Shown here in pieces: positions 1-5,605 of a DNA stretch of 21,620 nucleotides. The stretch spans positions 1-21,620 of IMG/VR virus record IMGVR_UViG_3300021964_007591; one strand, 5' to 3'. The notes beneath the pieces were generated by a model, which was not told where the DNA came from, searched no databases, and saw only the letters and a program-made list of their open reading frames with translations. The first letter of the stretch is position 1. The number at the start of each line of letters is the position of its first letter. The DNA is from a virus. Made by a program: the position numbers and the translations under genes.

Positions 1-299
1 ATACAGCTGCTTGGCCTTATTGTATAGAATGTAAACATTATGCAGAAGTAAACTGGAATGGACTTTTAACCGCTACATCTTCTGATTTATTAAACTTTTG
101 GAGACAGGCTGTTAGAGAAGCAGAAGTTATGAAAAAGAAACCCCTTGTTATTTATAGGTGGAATCGTTCTAAAGATTACATATGCTGGAACGATGAAATA
201 GATTTAGAAAACCAAATTCACTGTCAAGTCTTTGACTGTAACTTTAAAATGGGATTACTCCAAGACTGGTTAAAAGTTTACAAAAAGATTGCCAAATGA
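1..299 (+). CDS. PDDEXK nuclease / Holliday-junction-resolvase-like protein, C-terminal part (5' end outside window)
   Basis: The frame is open from the left edge (first full codon at base 3) to TGA at 297-299, giving the last 98 residues of a longer protein. It reads AWPYCIECKHYAEVNW near the start, where the E-x-K (IECK) fits the second half of a PDD-ExK active site. This is followed by FWRQAVREAEVMKKKPLVIY and a short C-terminal beta/helix tail. Phage proteins annotated as RecB-like or Hjc-like resolvases carry this same arrangement of ECK, a tryptophan-rich loop and a helix ending KKPLVIYRxNR. The likely role is cutting branched DNA or processing ends during replication or packaging, in keeping with the exonuclease gene immediately downstream. 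The N-terminal catalytic Asp is outside the window, so the family is probable and the substrate is unknown. Confidence 0.7.
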   Translation, partial: TAAWPYCIECKHYAEVNWNGLLTATSSDLLNFWRQAVREAEVMKKKPLVIYRWNRSKDYICWNDEIDLENQIHCQVFDCNFKMGLLQDWLKVYKKIAK

Positions 300-317
300 C
301 TGATTTTATTATATAAT
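289..317 (+). promoter_or_regulatory. Sigma-70-type promoter ahead of the exonuclease operon
   Basis: TTGCCA (289-294; one mismatch to TTGACA) is separated by exactly 17 bp from a perfect TATAAT (312-317). The predicted start lies near 324, giving a leader of about 25 nt before the ATG at 349. The -35 overlaps the end of the preceding nuclease gene. It would serve the overlapping run of plus-strand genes from the exonuclease to the methyltransferase-like gene. AT-rich DNA gives chance TATAAT matches, but the spacing together with a near-consensus -35 is unusual in this window. Confidence 0.6.
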
Positions 318-348
318 AAAATATAACTTAAACAGAAAGATTACAAAA

Positions 349-1206
349 ATGAATACAAAATCATGGAATGATTTAGCAGAAGTAGAAACTATTAAGTCAC
401 AACCTAAATCACTCCTATTAGTTGATGGTAATAACCTTGCGTATAGGTGGTTACACAGAAAGAATTATAATTCTTTCCAAGAAGACTATTTACGTACTGT
501 AGATAGCCTAGCAAATAGTTATAATGCTGAAAAAACTATAGTATGTTTTGACTTTGGAAAGAGCTATTATAGAATGGAGCTTCTAGATTCTTATAAAGGC
601 AATAGAACAAAACCACAAGAAGAAGAAGAACAAAAGCATTATGAAGAATTCTTCGCTTGCTTAAACGATATTCCCCAAATGCTGCCCCATCAAACTCTTA
701 AATTTAGAGGACTTGAGGCAGACGATATTATAGCATATTTAGTACTAAATCTATCAAGTAAGTATGAACATACCTGGATCGTAACTAGCGATAGAGATAT
801 GTATCAACTTATAGATGATAATGTTAGTATTTTTAATATCTTCTCAAGAAAAGAAATTGATATTGCTTCTTTCTATGAAACTTATGATTTAACCCCTGAT
901 GAGTACTTATTCTCTAGAATGCTAGAGGGTGATAAGAGTGATAATATTATTGGGGTAGAAGGAATTGGTCCTAAGAGAGCACAGCAACTTGCTAAAGAAT
1001 TTAAAACATTAGAAAATCTAATGAGCAGTTTACCTTTGAAGGGTAAATCAAAATATATTCAAAATTTGAATATAAGTAAAGAAACTCTACTAAAAAATGA
1101 AAAACTTATCTCTCTAAAAAAATATAATAATCAAGTTATTTTAGCAGCAAAAGACGGTACAGAAGTATGGGAGGTTTTATGCGAGACGATAGTAAAGAGT
1201 TACTAG
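349..1206 (+). CDS. 5'-3' exonuclease (FEN-1/T5 flap nuclease family)
   Basis: A 285-residue structure-specific 5' nuclease, normal length for the phage T5 exonuclease / T4 RNase H type, which removes RNA primers and 5' flaps during replication. The PIN-like metal-binding acidic residues are all present: D26 in LLLVDGNN, D68 in CFDFG, the EADD cluster at 123-126, and D148/D150 in TSDRD. The basic SYKGNRTK element (81-88) matches the helical-arch region. The helix-3-turn-helix DNA-binding part is GDKSDNIIGVEGIGPKRA (194-211). Nothing essential is missing. A weak AGAAAGA precedes the ATG. The gene follows a good promoter, and its last 28 bases overlap the next gene, so it is probably translated together with it. 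Its family is very secure. The exact role in this phage (primer removal or host DNA degradation) is inferred. Confidence 0.93.
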   Translation: MNTKSWNDLAEVETIKSQPKSLLLVDGNNLAYRWLHRKNYNSFQEDYLRTVDSLANSYNAEKTIVCFDFGKSYYRMELLDSYKGNRTKPQEEEEQKHYEEFFACLNDIPQMLPHQTLKFRGLEADDIIAYLVLNLSSKYEHTWIVTSDRDMYQLIDDNVSIFNIFSRKEIDIASFYETYDLTPDEYLFSRMLEGDKSDNIIGVEGIGPKRAQQLAKEFKTLENLMSSLPLKGKSKYIQNLNISKETLLKNEKLISLKKYNNQVILAAKDGTEVWEVLCETIVKSY

Positions 1207-1778
1207 TTTCTTATGAAATATCTTCTTTAGCACAAAAGCTTGAAAAAGAATTAAATATTAAATGGGGGTTTAATGCTTTAACCCCTTTTGATAACTTGTA
1301 TAAATTAAGAGCTTGTACAGAAAGTACTATAAGTATTTTACCTAATACAAGTGTTATTATACCTACAGGAATATATTTATTTTTATCTAGTCCTAGATTT
1401 AACACAGTAATTCAACCATACACAGACTTGTTTTTTAATAAAAAACTTTTTACATTAACTTCTATATTTGATTATAACTATAGAAATGAATTAATGGTTT
1501 TTATGTGTTCATATAACAACGAAGAGCAGTTAATAAATCCTGGAGATGCAATTGCTAATATTCAATTTACAGGATCTATAAATATAGAATTTAATAAAGT
1601 AACCCAGATTCCTCCTAATGAAGGAGATATTAAAACAAAAGATAGTCAATGGGTACAAGAGGAAAAAAGAATTAAGAATATTGAACAATCATCTAATATT
1701 ACTCATACAAGCTATCCTCAAACTCCAAAATATAGTAAAAATAGTATTCAAAAAATTATTGAAGATAGATTAAAATGA
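1179..1778 (+). CDS. dUTPase-fold protein with degenerate active-site motifs
   Basis: A 199-residue protein resembling trimeric dUTP diphosphatases. Recognisable landmarks in order are LYKLRA (40-45, in place of GYDLRA), IPTGI (61-65, conserved), SIFDYNYRNE (95-104, in place of GVIDxDYRGE) and GDAIANIQF (122-130, in place of GDRIAQL). The Asp of motif 1 is Lys, the PRSGLA motif is not visible in the IQPYTDLFF region, the second Asp of motif 3 is Asn, and the Gly-rich motif 5 is absent. The last 65 or so residues are a charged, Asn/Ser-rich tail. This suggests a diverged or non-catalytic member of the dUTPase/dCTP-deaminase superfamily. I choose ATG 1179 over ATG 1167 because GGGAGG (1169-1174) lies just upstream of it. 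The start lies inside the exonuclease gene, and the end overlaps the next gene by ATGA. Confidence 0.6.
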   Translation: MRDDSKELLVSYEISSLAQKLEKELNIKWGFNALTPFDNLYKLRACTESTISILPNTSVIIPTGIYLFLSSPRFNTVIQPYTDLFFNKKLFTLTSIFDYNYRNELMVFMCSYNNEEQLINPGDAIANIQFTGSINIEFNKVTQIPPNEGDIKTKDSQWVQEEKRIKNIEQSSNITHTSYPQTPKYSKNSIQKIIEDRLK

Positions 1779-1978
1779 GAAAAGTACTTACTTATTTATT
1801 TCTAATTCTTATACTCTTTTTATTAGTAGCAATATTTATAGCAGATTACTGGTATTTTAAAAATTTTTATCATAGTTTAATTATTACTGCTATATTGATT
1901 ACAAATTATAATATCTTTATCCAAGGTAAAAGTAATAAAACTTTAATTAACATATTAAGAAAGTGGTTACAACTATGA
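1775..1978 (+). CDS. Small two-helix membrane protein of unknown function
   Basis: A 67-residue protein with two hydrophobic segments, roughly residues 4-27 (LTYLFLILILFLLVAIFI) and 31-50, with positive residues at both ends. I recognise no family. It starts with ATG inside ATGA at the end of the dUTPase-like gene and ends with the TGA of a second ATGA shared with thyX, so its translation appears coupled on both sides. That exact packing argues for a real gene despite its low complexity. It may be an inner-membrane accessory protein of early infection, but the sequence gives no direct clue. Confidence 0.6.
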   Translation: MRKVLTYLFLILILFLLVAIFIADYWYFKNFYHSLIITAILITNYNIFIQGKSNKTLINILRKWLQL

Positions 1979-2637
1979 AAGTAAAATTAATATCTCACTC
2001 TATTAGTGATATGGAAGAGCTAGTAGATTGTCAAGATTTAGTAGCCTATTGTGCAAGGGTTAGTAATCCTGCAAATCAAATGAACTCTGAAACATCAGAA
2101 AAACTTATTAGATATTTAATTAAACATGGGCACTGGTCGCCCCTTGAGATGGTTAGTGCTTGTTTAGAAATTGAAACTACAAGAGATATTGCTAGACAGA
2201 TTCTACGACATCGTAGTTTTAGTTTTCAAGAATTTTCTCAAAGATATGCCGATCCTTCTGCTATGGGAGACATGTTTGTTGATAGAGAGGCTCGACTTCA
2301 AGATGAGAAAAATAGACAAAATTCTGTAGAGCTAGATAAAAACAGTGACATTCATCATGAATGGGCGATTCAACAAATAGCGATAATGAGAGCAGCAGAA
2401 GACGCCTATAAATGGGCTATTAATAATGGTATTGCCAAAGAACAAGCTAGAGCAGTTTTACCAGAGGGGCTAACTGTATCTAAATTATATATGAATGGTA
2501 CTCTTCGTTCTTGGGTTCACTATATTGAACTCCGTAGTGGGCACGGAACTCAAAAAGAGCATATGGAAATAGCGCGTGCTTGTGCTGATGCTATAGAGCC
2601 TATTTTTCCTATGATTAAAGAATTTGTTCACGAATGA
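1975..2637 (+). CDS. thyX: Flavin-dependent thymidylate synthase ThyX
   Basis: A 220-residue protein that makes dTMP from dUMP using FAD, NADPH and methylene-tetrahydrofolate. The signature RHRx7S is present as RHRSFSFQEFSQR (78-90), flanked by HWSPLEM (53-59, the conserved H-x-S/T-P-x-E/F-M region). The C-terminal half contains the expected LPEGLTVSKLYMNGTLRSW stretch and ends in an HxQ/HGTQKE-type helix. Length is typical. I choose ATG 1975 over an upstream GTG at 1963 because it forms an ATGA overlap with the preceding gene and gives the normal MKVKLISH family N-terminus. It ends in ATGA with the glycosyltransferase gene. Phages carry thyX to expand the dTMP pool for replication in AT-rich genomes. 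Confidence 0.96.
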   Translation: MKVKLISHSISDMEELVDCQDLVAYCARVSNPANQMNSETSEKLIRYLIKHGHWSPLEMVSACLEIETTRDIARQILRHRSFSFQEFSQRYADPSAMGDMFVDREARLQDEKNRQNSVELDKNSDIHHEWAIQQIAIMRAAEDAYKWAINNGIAKEQARAVLPEGLTVSKLYMNGTLRSWVHYIELRSGHGTQKEHMEIARACADAIEPIFPMIKEFVHE

Positions 2638-3752
2638 TAGCTTTTCTAACTCAATATTATAGAGGGTTAGGACATGCAATGAGGGTAAAATATATATCTG
2701 ACTGTTTACCTAAGAACTCATTTGTGATGATAAATCAATTATATAATCCTCCTATAAAATATAATACTGAGTATTCATATTATTTGGAAGAAATACCTCC
2801 AAAAAATATAGATAATTATAAATATTTATTACATACAGACACTATTAGAAAAAGAGCAGTAAAAGCTGTAAAAATATTAGACAATCATCCAGAAATAAAA
2901 ACTCTATTATGTGAAGGGTTTCCTTTCTGTAGGCAACAATTTTCTTATGAATATTTTTATCTTTTAGAAGAATGTAGAAAAAGAAATATTAAAATAATAG
3001 TTAGTATTAGAGATTATCCCTGGGATGAGCCACACTATCAATCATTACAGGATTGGGTAGCTAAAAGCATAAATTATATTATAGAAAAATTTGACTGTGA
3101 TATATTAATTCATGGAGATGAAAAAGTATTACCTTTAATGTCTGATATAACTAATGCATATTATTGGTCTGACTTATTAGAAGATATAAAAAGTAGAATT
3201 TACTATACAGGATATGTATGCAATCCAGAAGTTAAAAGACACTCTAGAAAAAATAATGAAGTATATATTAGTTGTGGATTAAATAAAGAAGAAAGTTTTT
3301 ATATTTATAACAAAATATTAAGGTCTTTAGTCCCAAGATTCCCAGATTTATCTTTTATAATTACACTAGGAAATGAAAATTTATTTTCTAAAATAGGTAA
3401 TAGAGAATCTTCTCAGGTTAAAATAGTAAATTATATTCCAAATTTATCTAAAAAACTAGAAGAATGTACTGCCTATATTACTTACGGAGGATATAATAGT
3501 ACAACTGATATATTTAAATCAAAAATACCTGCTATTATAATACCTAGACAAGACGGTAATAAGTTAGAACAGTTAATTAGATGCTATAAATTAGAACCTT
3601 ATAATTTATTTAAAGTATGTTCCTACTATAATTTAAATAATATTCATCTATATTTATCGGATATATTAAATAACTATAATAGTTTTCCTGAGAGTATAGA
3701 AATAGACTTAGAAGGAGCAAATAATAGTGCCAGATTCCTCGAAAACATTTAA
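2634..3752 (+). CDS. Glycosyltransferase, GT-B fold, MurG/COG4671-like
   Basis: A 372-residue protein. The N-terminus MIAFLTQYYRGLGHAMR has the glycine loop (GLGH, residues 11-14) that opens GT28/MurG-type enzymes. The middle carries IRDYPWDEP followed by CDILIHGDEKVLPL (about 155-168) and RIYYTGYV (about 184-191), a succession I associate with the COG4671 'predicted glycosyltransferase' group. The C-terminal half has the donor-nucleotide region YGGYNSTTD (about 283-291) followed by KIPAIIIPRQ. Both Rossmann halves appear intact, so an NDP-sugar transferase is likely. The acceptor is unknown: modified DNA, cell-envelope glycan and phage protein are all possible. It overlaps thyX by ATGA and the next gene by 26 bases. 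Codon use is even more AT-rich than in neighbouring thyX. Confidence 0.75.
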   Translation: MIAFLTQYYRGLGHAMRVKYISDCLPKNSFVMINQLYNPPIKYNTEYSYYLEEIPPKNIDNYKYLLHTDTIRKRAVKAVKILDNHPEIKTLLCEGFPFCRQQFSYEYFYLLEECRKRNIKIIVSIRDYPWDEPHYQSLQDWVAKSINYIIEKFDCDILIHGDEKVLPLMSDITNAYYWSDLLEDIKSRIYYTGYVCNPEVKRHSRKNNEVYISCGLNKEESFYIYNKILRSLVPRFPDLSFIITLGNENLFSKIGNRESSQVKIVNYIPNLSKKLEECTAYITYGGYNSTTDIFKSKIPAIIIPRQDGNKLEQLIRCYKLEPYNLFKVCSYYNLNNIHLYLSDILNNYNSFPESIEIDLEGANNSARFLENI

Positions 3753-4278
3753 AAAATTAGAAAATAATTGGAAAAAAGGGTTAAAAGAAACAGAGTTTAA
3801 ATTTGTAGAGTGGATTATTAAGAATGAAAAATATGAATTATTTTTATCCAAACAACCTAGAAAAAATTGGATAAGAGAAACTTTATTAGAAAAGAAATGC
3901 GCTTCTAAGTTTAAAAGCTGTAAAAATCTAATCATGGTAGGGTCAGGTATGTATCCTTATAGTATGATAGATTTACATAAAGAACATCCTAGTATAAAAA
4001 TGATAGGACTAGACTATGATGAGAAATGTGTTAAGCTGAGTAAGTTTTTAATAAATAAGTGTTCTATAAAAAATATAGAAATAATTCAAATAGATGGCGC
4101 AGAATTTGATTACTCAACTTTAGATCATGAAGATTTAGTATTTTTTAGTATTGACGTTGAAGGTATTGATGAAATTTTCAATAAGGTAATAGAAACAAGT
4201 AAGGCGCAGCCTTATATCTGCGCCCCAGGTAAACATGCTTGGTTTAAGAATACTTTTGGTGAATATCTAAAAAGTTAG
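3727..4278 (+). CDS. Small Rossmann-fold protein, likely SAM-dependent methyltransferase (nicotianamine-synthase-like)
   Basis: A 183-residue protein. After a Lys-rich helical N-terminus (1-60) it has a class I SAM-binding pattern: motif I VGSGMYPYSM (71-80), the acidic ribose-binding residue in IGLDYDEKC (93-101), and motif III/IV-like IQIDGAEFD (120-128). The GSGxxPxS variant of motif I is reminiscent of nicotianamine-synthase-type enzymes. That is only a fold-level resemblance. It starts at GTG 3727 with a clear GAAGGAG (3711-3717) nine bases upstream, within the end of the glycosyltransferase gene. The tight linkage suggests the two act on the same product, for example a sugar acceptor that is also methylated. 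The gene ends 12 bases inside the convergent small gene on the other strand. Confidence 0.6.
   Translation: MPDSSKTFKKLENNWKKGLKETEFKFVEWIIKNEKYELFLSKQPRKNWIRETLLEKKCASKFKSCKNLIMVGSGMYPYSMIDLHKEHPSIKMIGLDYDEKCVKLSKFLINKCSIKNIEIIQIDGAEFDYSTLDHEDLVFFSIDVEGIDEIFNKVIETSKAQPYICAPGKHAWFKNTFGEYLKS
4203..4224 (+). repeat. GC-rich inverted repeat inside the end of the methyltransferase-like gene
   Basis: GGCGCAG (4203-4209) and CTGCGCC (4218-4224) form a perfect 7-bp stem with an 8-nt loop. In such AT-rich DNA, six G/C pairs out of seven stand out. It lies in coding sequence about 55 bases before the stop codon and about 100 bases before the main terminator. No T-run follows, so it is not itself a classical terminator. 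It could slow ribosomes or protect the 3' end of the transcript. Confidence 0.5.
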
Positions 4279-4413
4279 TTTTTTAGGTTTTTTATTTGTC
4301 GAAATACCTTTTCCAGAAATTAAGCGTATAGCAATAGAATCTTTTTTCTTATTGCTATACGCTTTTTTCTTTATTTTAGGCATTGAACGCTGTAAAAAAG
4401 ATGGAAGCTCCAT
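4267..4413 (-). CDS. Candidate small Lys-rich protein, last gene of the late operon
   Basis: A 48-residue frame starting MELPSFLQRSMPKIKKKAY and rich in Lys (three KKK clusters, then NKKPKKLTF at the end). Its ATG overlaps the stop of the 80-residue gene upstream as TAATG, and AGAAG lies just before it, so translation by coupling is plausible. It overlaps the end of the opposing methyltransferase-like gene by 12 bases and includes the whole 15-bp terminator hairpin, which encodes part of its middle. Being basic and tiny it resembles the other small basic proteins in this cluster, but poly-A/T composition alone can produce Lys-rich frames. I therefore give it moderate-low confidence. Confidence 0.4.
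   Translation of the reverse strand: MELPSFLQRSMPKIKKKAYSNKKKDSIAIRLISGKGISTNKKPKKLTF
4322..4368 (+). terminator. Strong Rho-independent terminator at the convergent operon junction
   Basis: Positions 4322-4336 (AAGCGTATAGCAATA) pair perfectly with 4350-4364 (TATTGCTATACGCTT), a 15-bp stem with a 13-nt loop, followed by a T6 run (4363-4368) and more T-rich DNA. It lies 44 bases after the last plus-strand stop codon and should end the early operon. On the minus strand the hairpin is followed by AATTTC and lacks a strong U-tract, so termination of the opposing late operon here is less certain. The same DNA is inside a candidate 48-codon minus-strand gene. Confidence 0.85.
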
Positions 4414-4655
4414 TAGACTTCTTTTTTCTCTTTTACAACTTTTTTGCCATAATTTAGTTGTCTTTGAGGGTATGTACCTAGATCTAAACCAGTGCCATTA
4501 AATACCGCTTTGGCTTCTTTTGTAGAAGTGTCGCCTTCTCGGTAATACATAACAGTCTTTTGCTTACGAACAGGATCATACTCTTCAGGCATACCATAAC
4601 GGTTATCACCAATCATAATAACCCTACGTTCTCCTTTTCCTGCTGCTCCTGCCAT
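4413..4655 (-). CDS. Small uncharacterised phage protein (80 aa)
   Basis: A soluble 80-residue protein with an MAGAAGKGERRV N-terminus, a central Tyr/Asp-rich part (IGDNRYGMPEEYDPVRKQ) and a basic C-terminus KKVVKEKKEV. No family is recognised. The start is secure because TAGGAGAAAAGAATA precedes the ATG, a strong ribosome site. It belongs to a run of small genes at the end of the late operon, 15 bases after the 96-residue gene. A minor virion or assembly role is possible from location only. Confidence 0.75.
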   Translation of the reverse strand: MAGAAGKGERRVIMIGDNRYGMPEEYDPVRKQKTVMYYREGDTSTKEAKAVFNGTGLDLGTYPQRQLNYGKKVVKEKKEV

Positions 4656-4670
4656 TATTCTTTTCTCCTA

Positions 4671-4961
4671 TTAGTTTTGATCGGGAATTACTTTGCCGCC
4701 AAAACGGCCCTTTCCGTTACCACTCATTGAAGTGCCAGTAGCACCGAGAGATGTACGTTGTGGTCCTTTTGTAAGACCGTAGTCCTTTGTATCGGCTACT
4801 GCATTATTATCGATAAGACCTGGTGCGTCTTCTAAATACTTCTTACCGGTTGCATCGCCAGAAGCACCTGGACCCATATCTGTTCCTCCCTGGGGATTCA
4901 TCTCATATGAGTTTGCTAGAGCTGCTGCAACGCCAGTAACTTCTTTTCTTACTGATGCCAT
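4671..4961 (-). CDS. Small Gly/Asp-rich phage protein (96 aa)
   Basis: A 96-residue protein with a short helical start (MASVRKEVTGVAAALANSYE) followed by a low-complexity, probably disordered stretch rich in Gly, Asp, Thr and Ser (GGTDMGPGASGDATGKK, GATGTSMSGNGKGRFGGK). No enzyme motif is visible. AAAGGAG lies 8 bases before the ATG, a strong site. It could be a small decoration or structural protein given its place in the late operon, but this is unproven. The inverted repeat at 4982-5004 lies just upstream of its ribosome site. Confidence 0.75.
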   Translation of the reverse strand: MASVRKEVTGVAAALANSYEMNPQGGTDMGPGASGDATGKKYLEDAPGLIDNNAVADTKDYGLTKGPQRTSLGATGTSMSGNGKGRFGGKVIPDQN

Positions 4962-4981
4962 TATAGTTTCTCCTTTAAAAT

Positions 4982-5004
4982 AAAATTAGGATTTTCCTAA
5001 TTTT
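4982..5004. repeat. AT-rich inverted repeat at the 59-aa / 96-aa gene junction
   Basis: AAAATTAGG (4982-4990) and CCTAATTTT (4996-5004) form a perfect 9-bp stem with a 5-nt loop. It covers the stop codon of the 59-residue gene and lies just before the ribosome site of the next gene on the minus strand. The stem is AT-rich and so only moderately stable. It could be a processing or attenuation site. A chance palindrome in AT-rich DNA is not excluded. Confidence 0.4.
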
Positions 5005-5165
5005 CCTTTTATTTTTATTTTTTTGCCTGATTTTCTCTTAATCAAACCACGAGCCTTAAGTCTAGCTTCTGCAGTTGCTCCGATAGACTCTCCTCGACGA
5101 TATTTAGCAAGCATCTTATCAAGATGAGATTTCATTTTCTTGCCTTTATATCTTAAATCAGCCAT
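4986..5165 (-). CDS. Small, very basic phage protein (59 aa)
   Basis: A 59-residue protein beginning MADLRYKGKKMKSHLDK, with an amphipathic middle (LAKYRRGESIGATAEARLKA) and a strongly basic end (LIKRKSGKKIKIKGKLGKS). It has about 20 Lys/Arg against a handful of acidic residues, which suggests nucleic-acid contact or head/DNA association. No known family is certain. It is real-looking: regular heptad-like Leu/Ala spacing and a sensible position in the tandem run. No Shine-Dalgarno site is visible, but a TATAAT-type promoter sits so close upstream that its transcript would start almost at the ATG. Confidence 0.65.
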   Translation of the reverse strand: MADLRYKGKKMKSHLDKMLAKYRRGESIGATAEARLKARGLIKRKSGKKIKIKGKLGKS

Positions 5166-5170
5166 AATAA

Positions 5171-5199
5171 ATTATATCTTGCTAATGTATTTTTAGCAA
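5171..5199 (-). promoter_or_regulatory. Possible internal promoter overlapping a small hairpin
   Basis: On the minus strand TTGCTA (5199-5194; 4 of 6 to consensus) is followed by a 17-bp spacer and a perfect TATAAT (5176-5171). The predicted start is near 5164, at the ATG of the 59-residue gene, which has no ribosome site. The same DNA contains TTGCTAA / TTAGCAA (5179-5185 / 5193-5199), a 7-bp inverted repeat with a 7-nt loop. The hairpin could be an operator-like site or a weak structure ending upstream messages. This is the only content of the 49-base gap 5166-5214. Confidence 0.35.
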
Positions 5200-5214
5200 T
5201 AGTTATTTTCTAAA

Positions 5215-5436
5215 TTATTTTATTTCCAGTTGAACTATCTTATCTCTTTTTTCTTCAAACGATAAGACTCGTTCATTTTCTATCATATCAATGATAATGC
5301 TAGTAACATTAATTTCTTTTTGTAAGCCTTGTACTCTTAGTTGAAGTCTTTGTAAAACTTCTATATAATAATCTAACTCTTGTTGTTTTTTAAGTCTTGA
5401 CTCTACTAACTCTACTAAAGAAATTACTTCTGCCAT
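5215..5436 (-). CDS. Small coiled-coil protein (73 aa)
   Basis: A 73-residue, almost wholly helical protein: MAEVISLVELVESRLKKQQE, then LDYYIEVLQRLQLRVQGLQK and a second helix EINVTSIIIDMIENER, with a hydrophobic residue every three to four positions. It looks like a short two-helix coiled coil. Its start at ATG 5436 is preferred over a TTG at 5475. It begins one base after the TAA of the membrane-protein gene (TAATATG), and its N-terminus is then a clean helix. The close link to a small membrane protein suggests a partner role, for example in lysis control or tail completion. No family is identified. Confidence 0.7.
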   Translation of the reverse strand: MAEVISLVELVESRLKKQQELDYYIEVLQRLQLRVQGLQKEINVTSIIIDMIENERVLSFEEKRDKIVQLEIK

Positions 5437-5437
5437 A

Positions 5438-5605
5438 TTATTCCGATTTCCAAACAGTCCACGCACCATAGGCAATGGCGGCCCAACAAATGAGGTTCAT
5501 TGGAATGATTGCTGAGAAGAAGAGCCCAATAACTCCTACAGCGATAAGAGCACCGCCGTCCCAAGATGTACGTTCTTTAATTCTATTTTTAATCCATTCA
5601 ATCAT
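5438..5605 (-). CDS. Small membrane protein, holin-like size (55 aa)
   Basis: A 55-residue protein with a charged, amphipathic N-terminus (MIEWIKNRIKERTSWDGG), followed by hydrophobic GALIAVGVIGLFFSAIIP and NLICWAAIAYGAWTVW, long enough for two short membrane helices, and a KSE end. This general layout recurs, to my knowledge, in hypothetical proteins of marine tailed phages. Size and layout would fit a holin or pinholin, but no endolysin is next to it, so the function is open. AAGGAGG lies about ten bases before the ATG. The start overlaps the stop of the 46-residue gene by ATGA. Confidence 0.72.
   Translation of the reverse strand: MIEWIKNRIKERTSWDGGALIAVGVIGLFFSAIIPMNLICWAAIAYGAWTVWKSE

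Noticed and set aside
1167-1178. ATG at 1167 as start of the dUTPase-like gene
   Set aside because: It would put the strong GGGAGG ribosome site inside the coding sequence; ATG 1179 is placed correctly after it.
1963-1974. GTG at 1963 as start of thyX
   Set aside because: ATG at 1975 gives the conserved family N-terminus and an ATGA overlap with the gene before.
5437-5475. TTG at 5475 as start of the coiled-coil gene
   Set aside because: It would overlap the membrane-protein gene by 38 bases with a rare start and no better ribosome site; ATG 5436 is immediately after that gene's stop.
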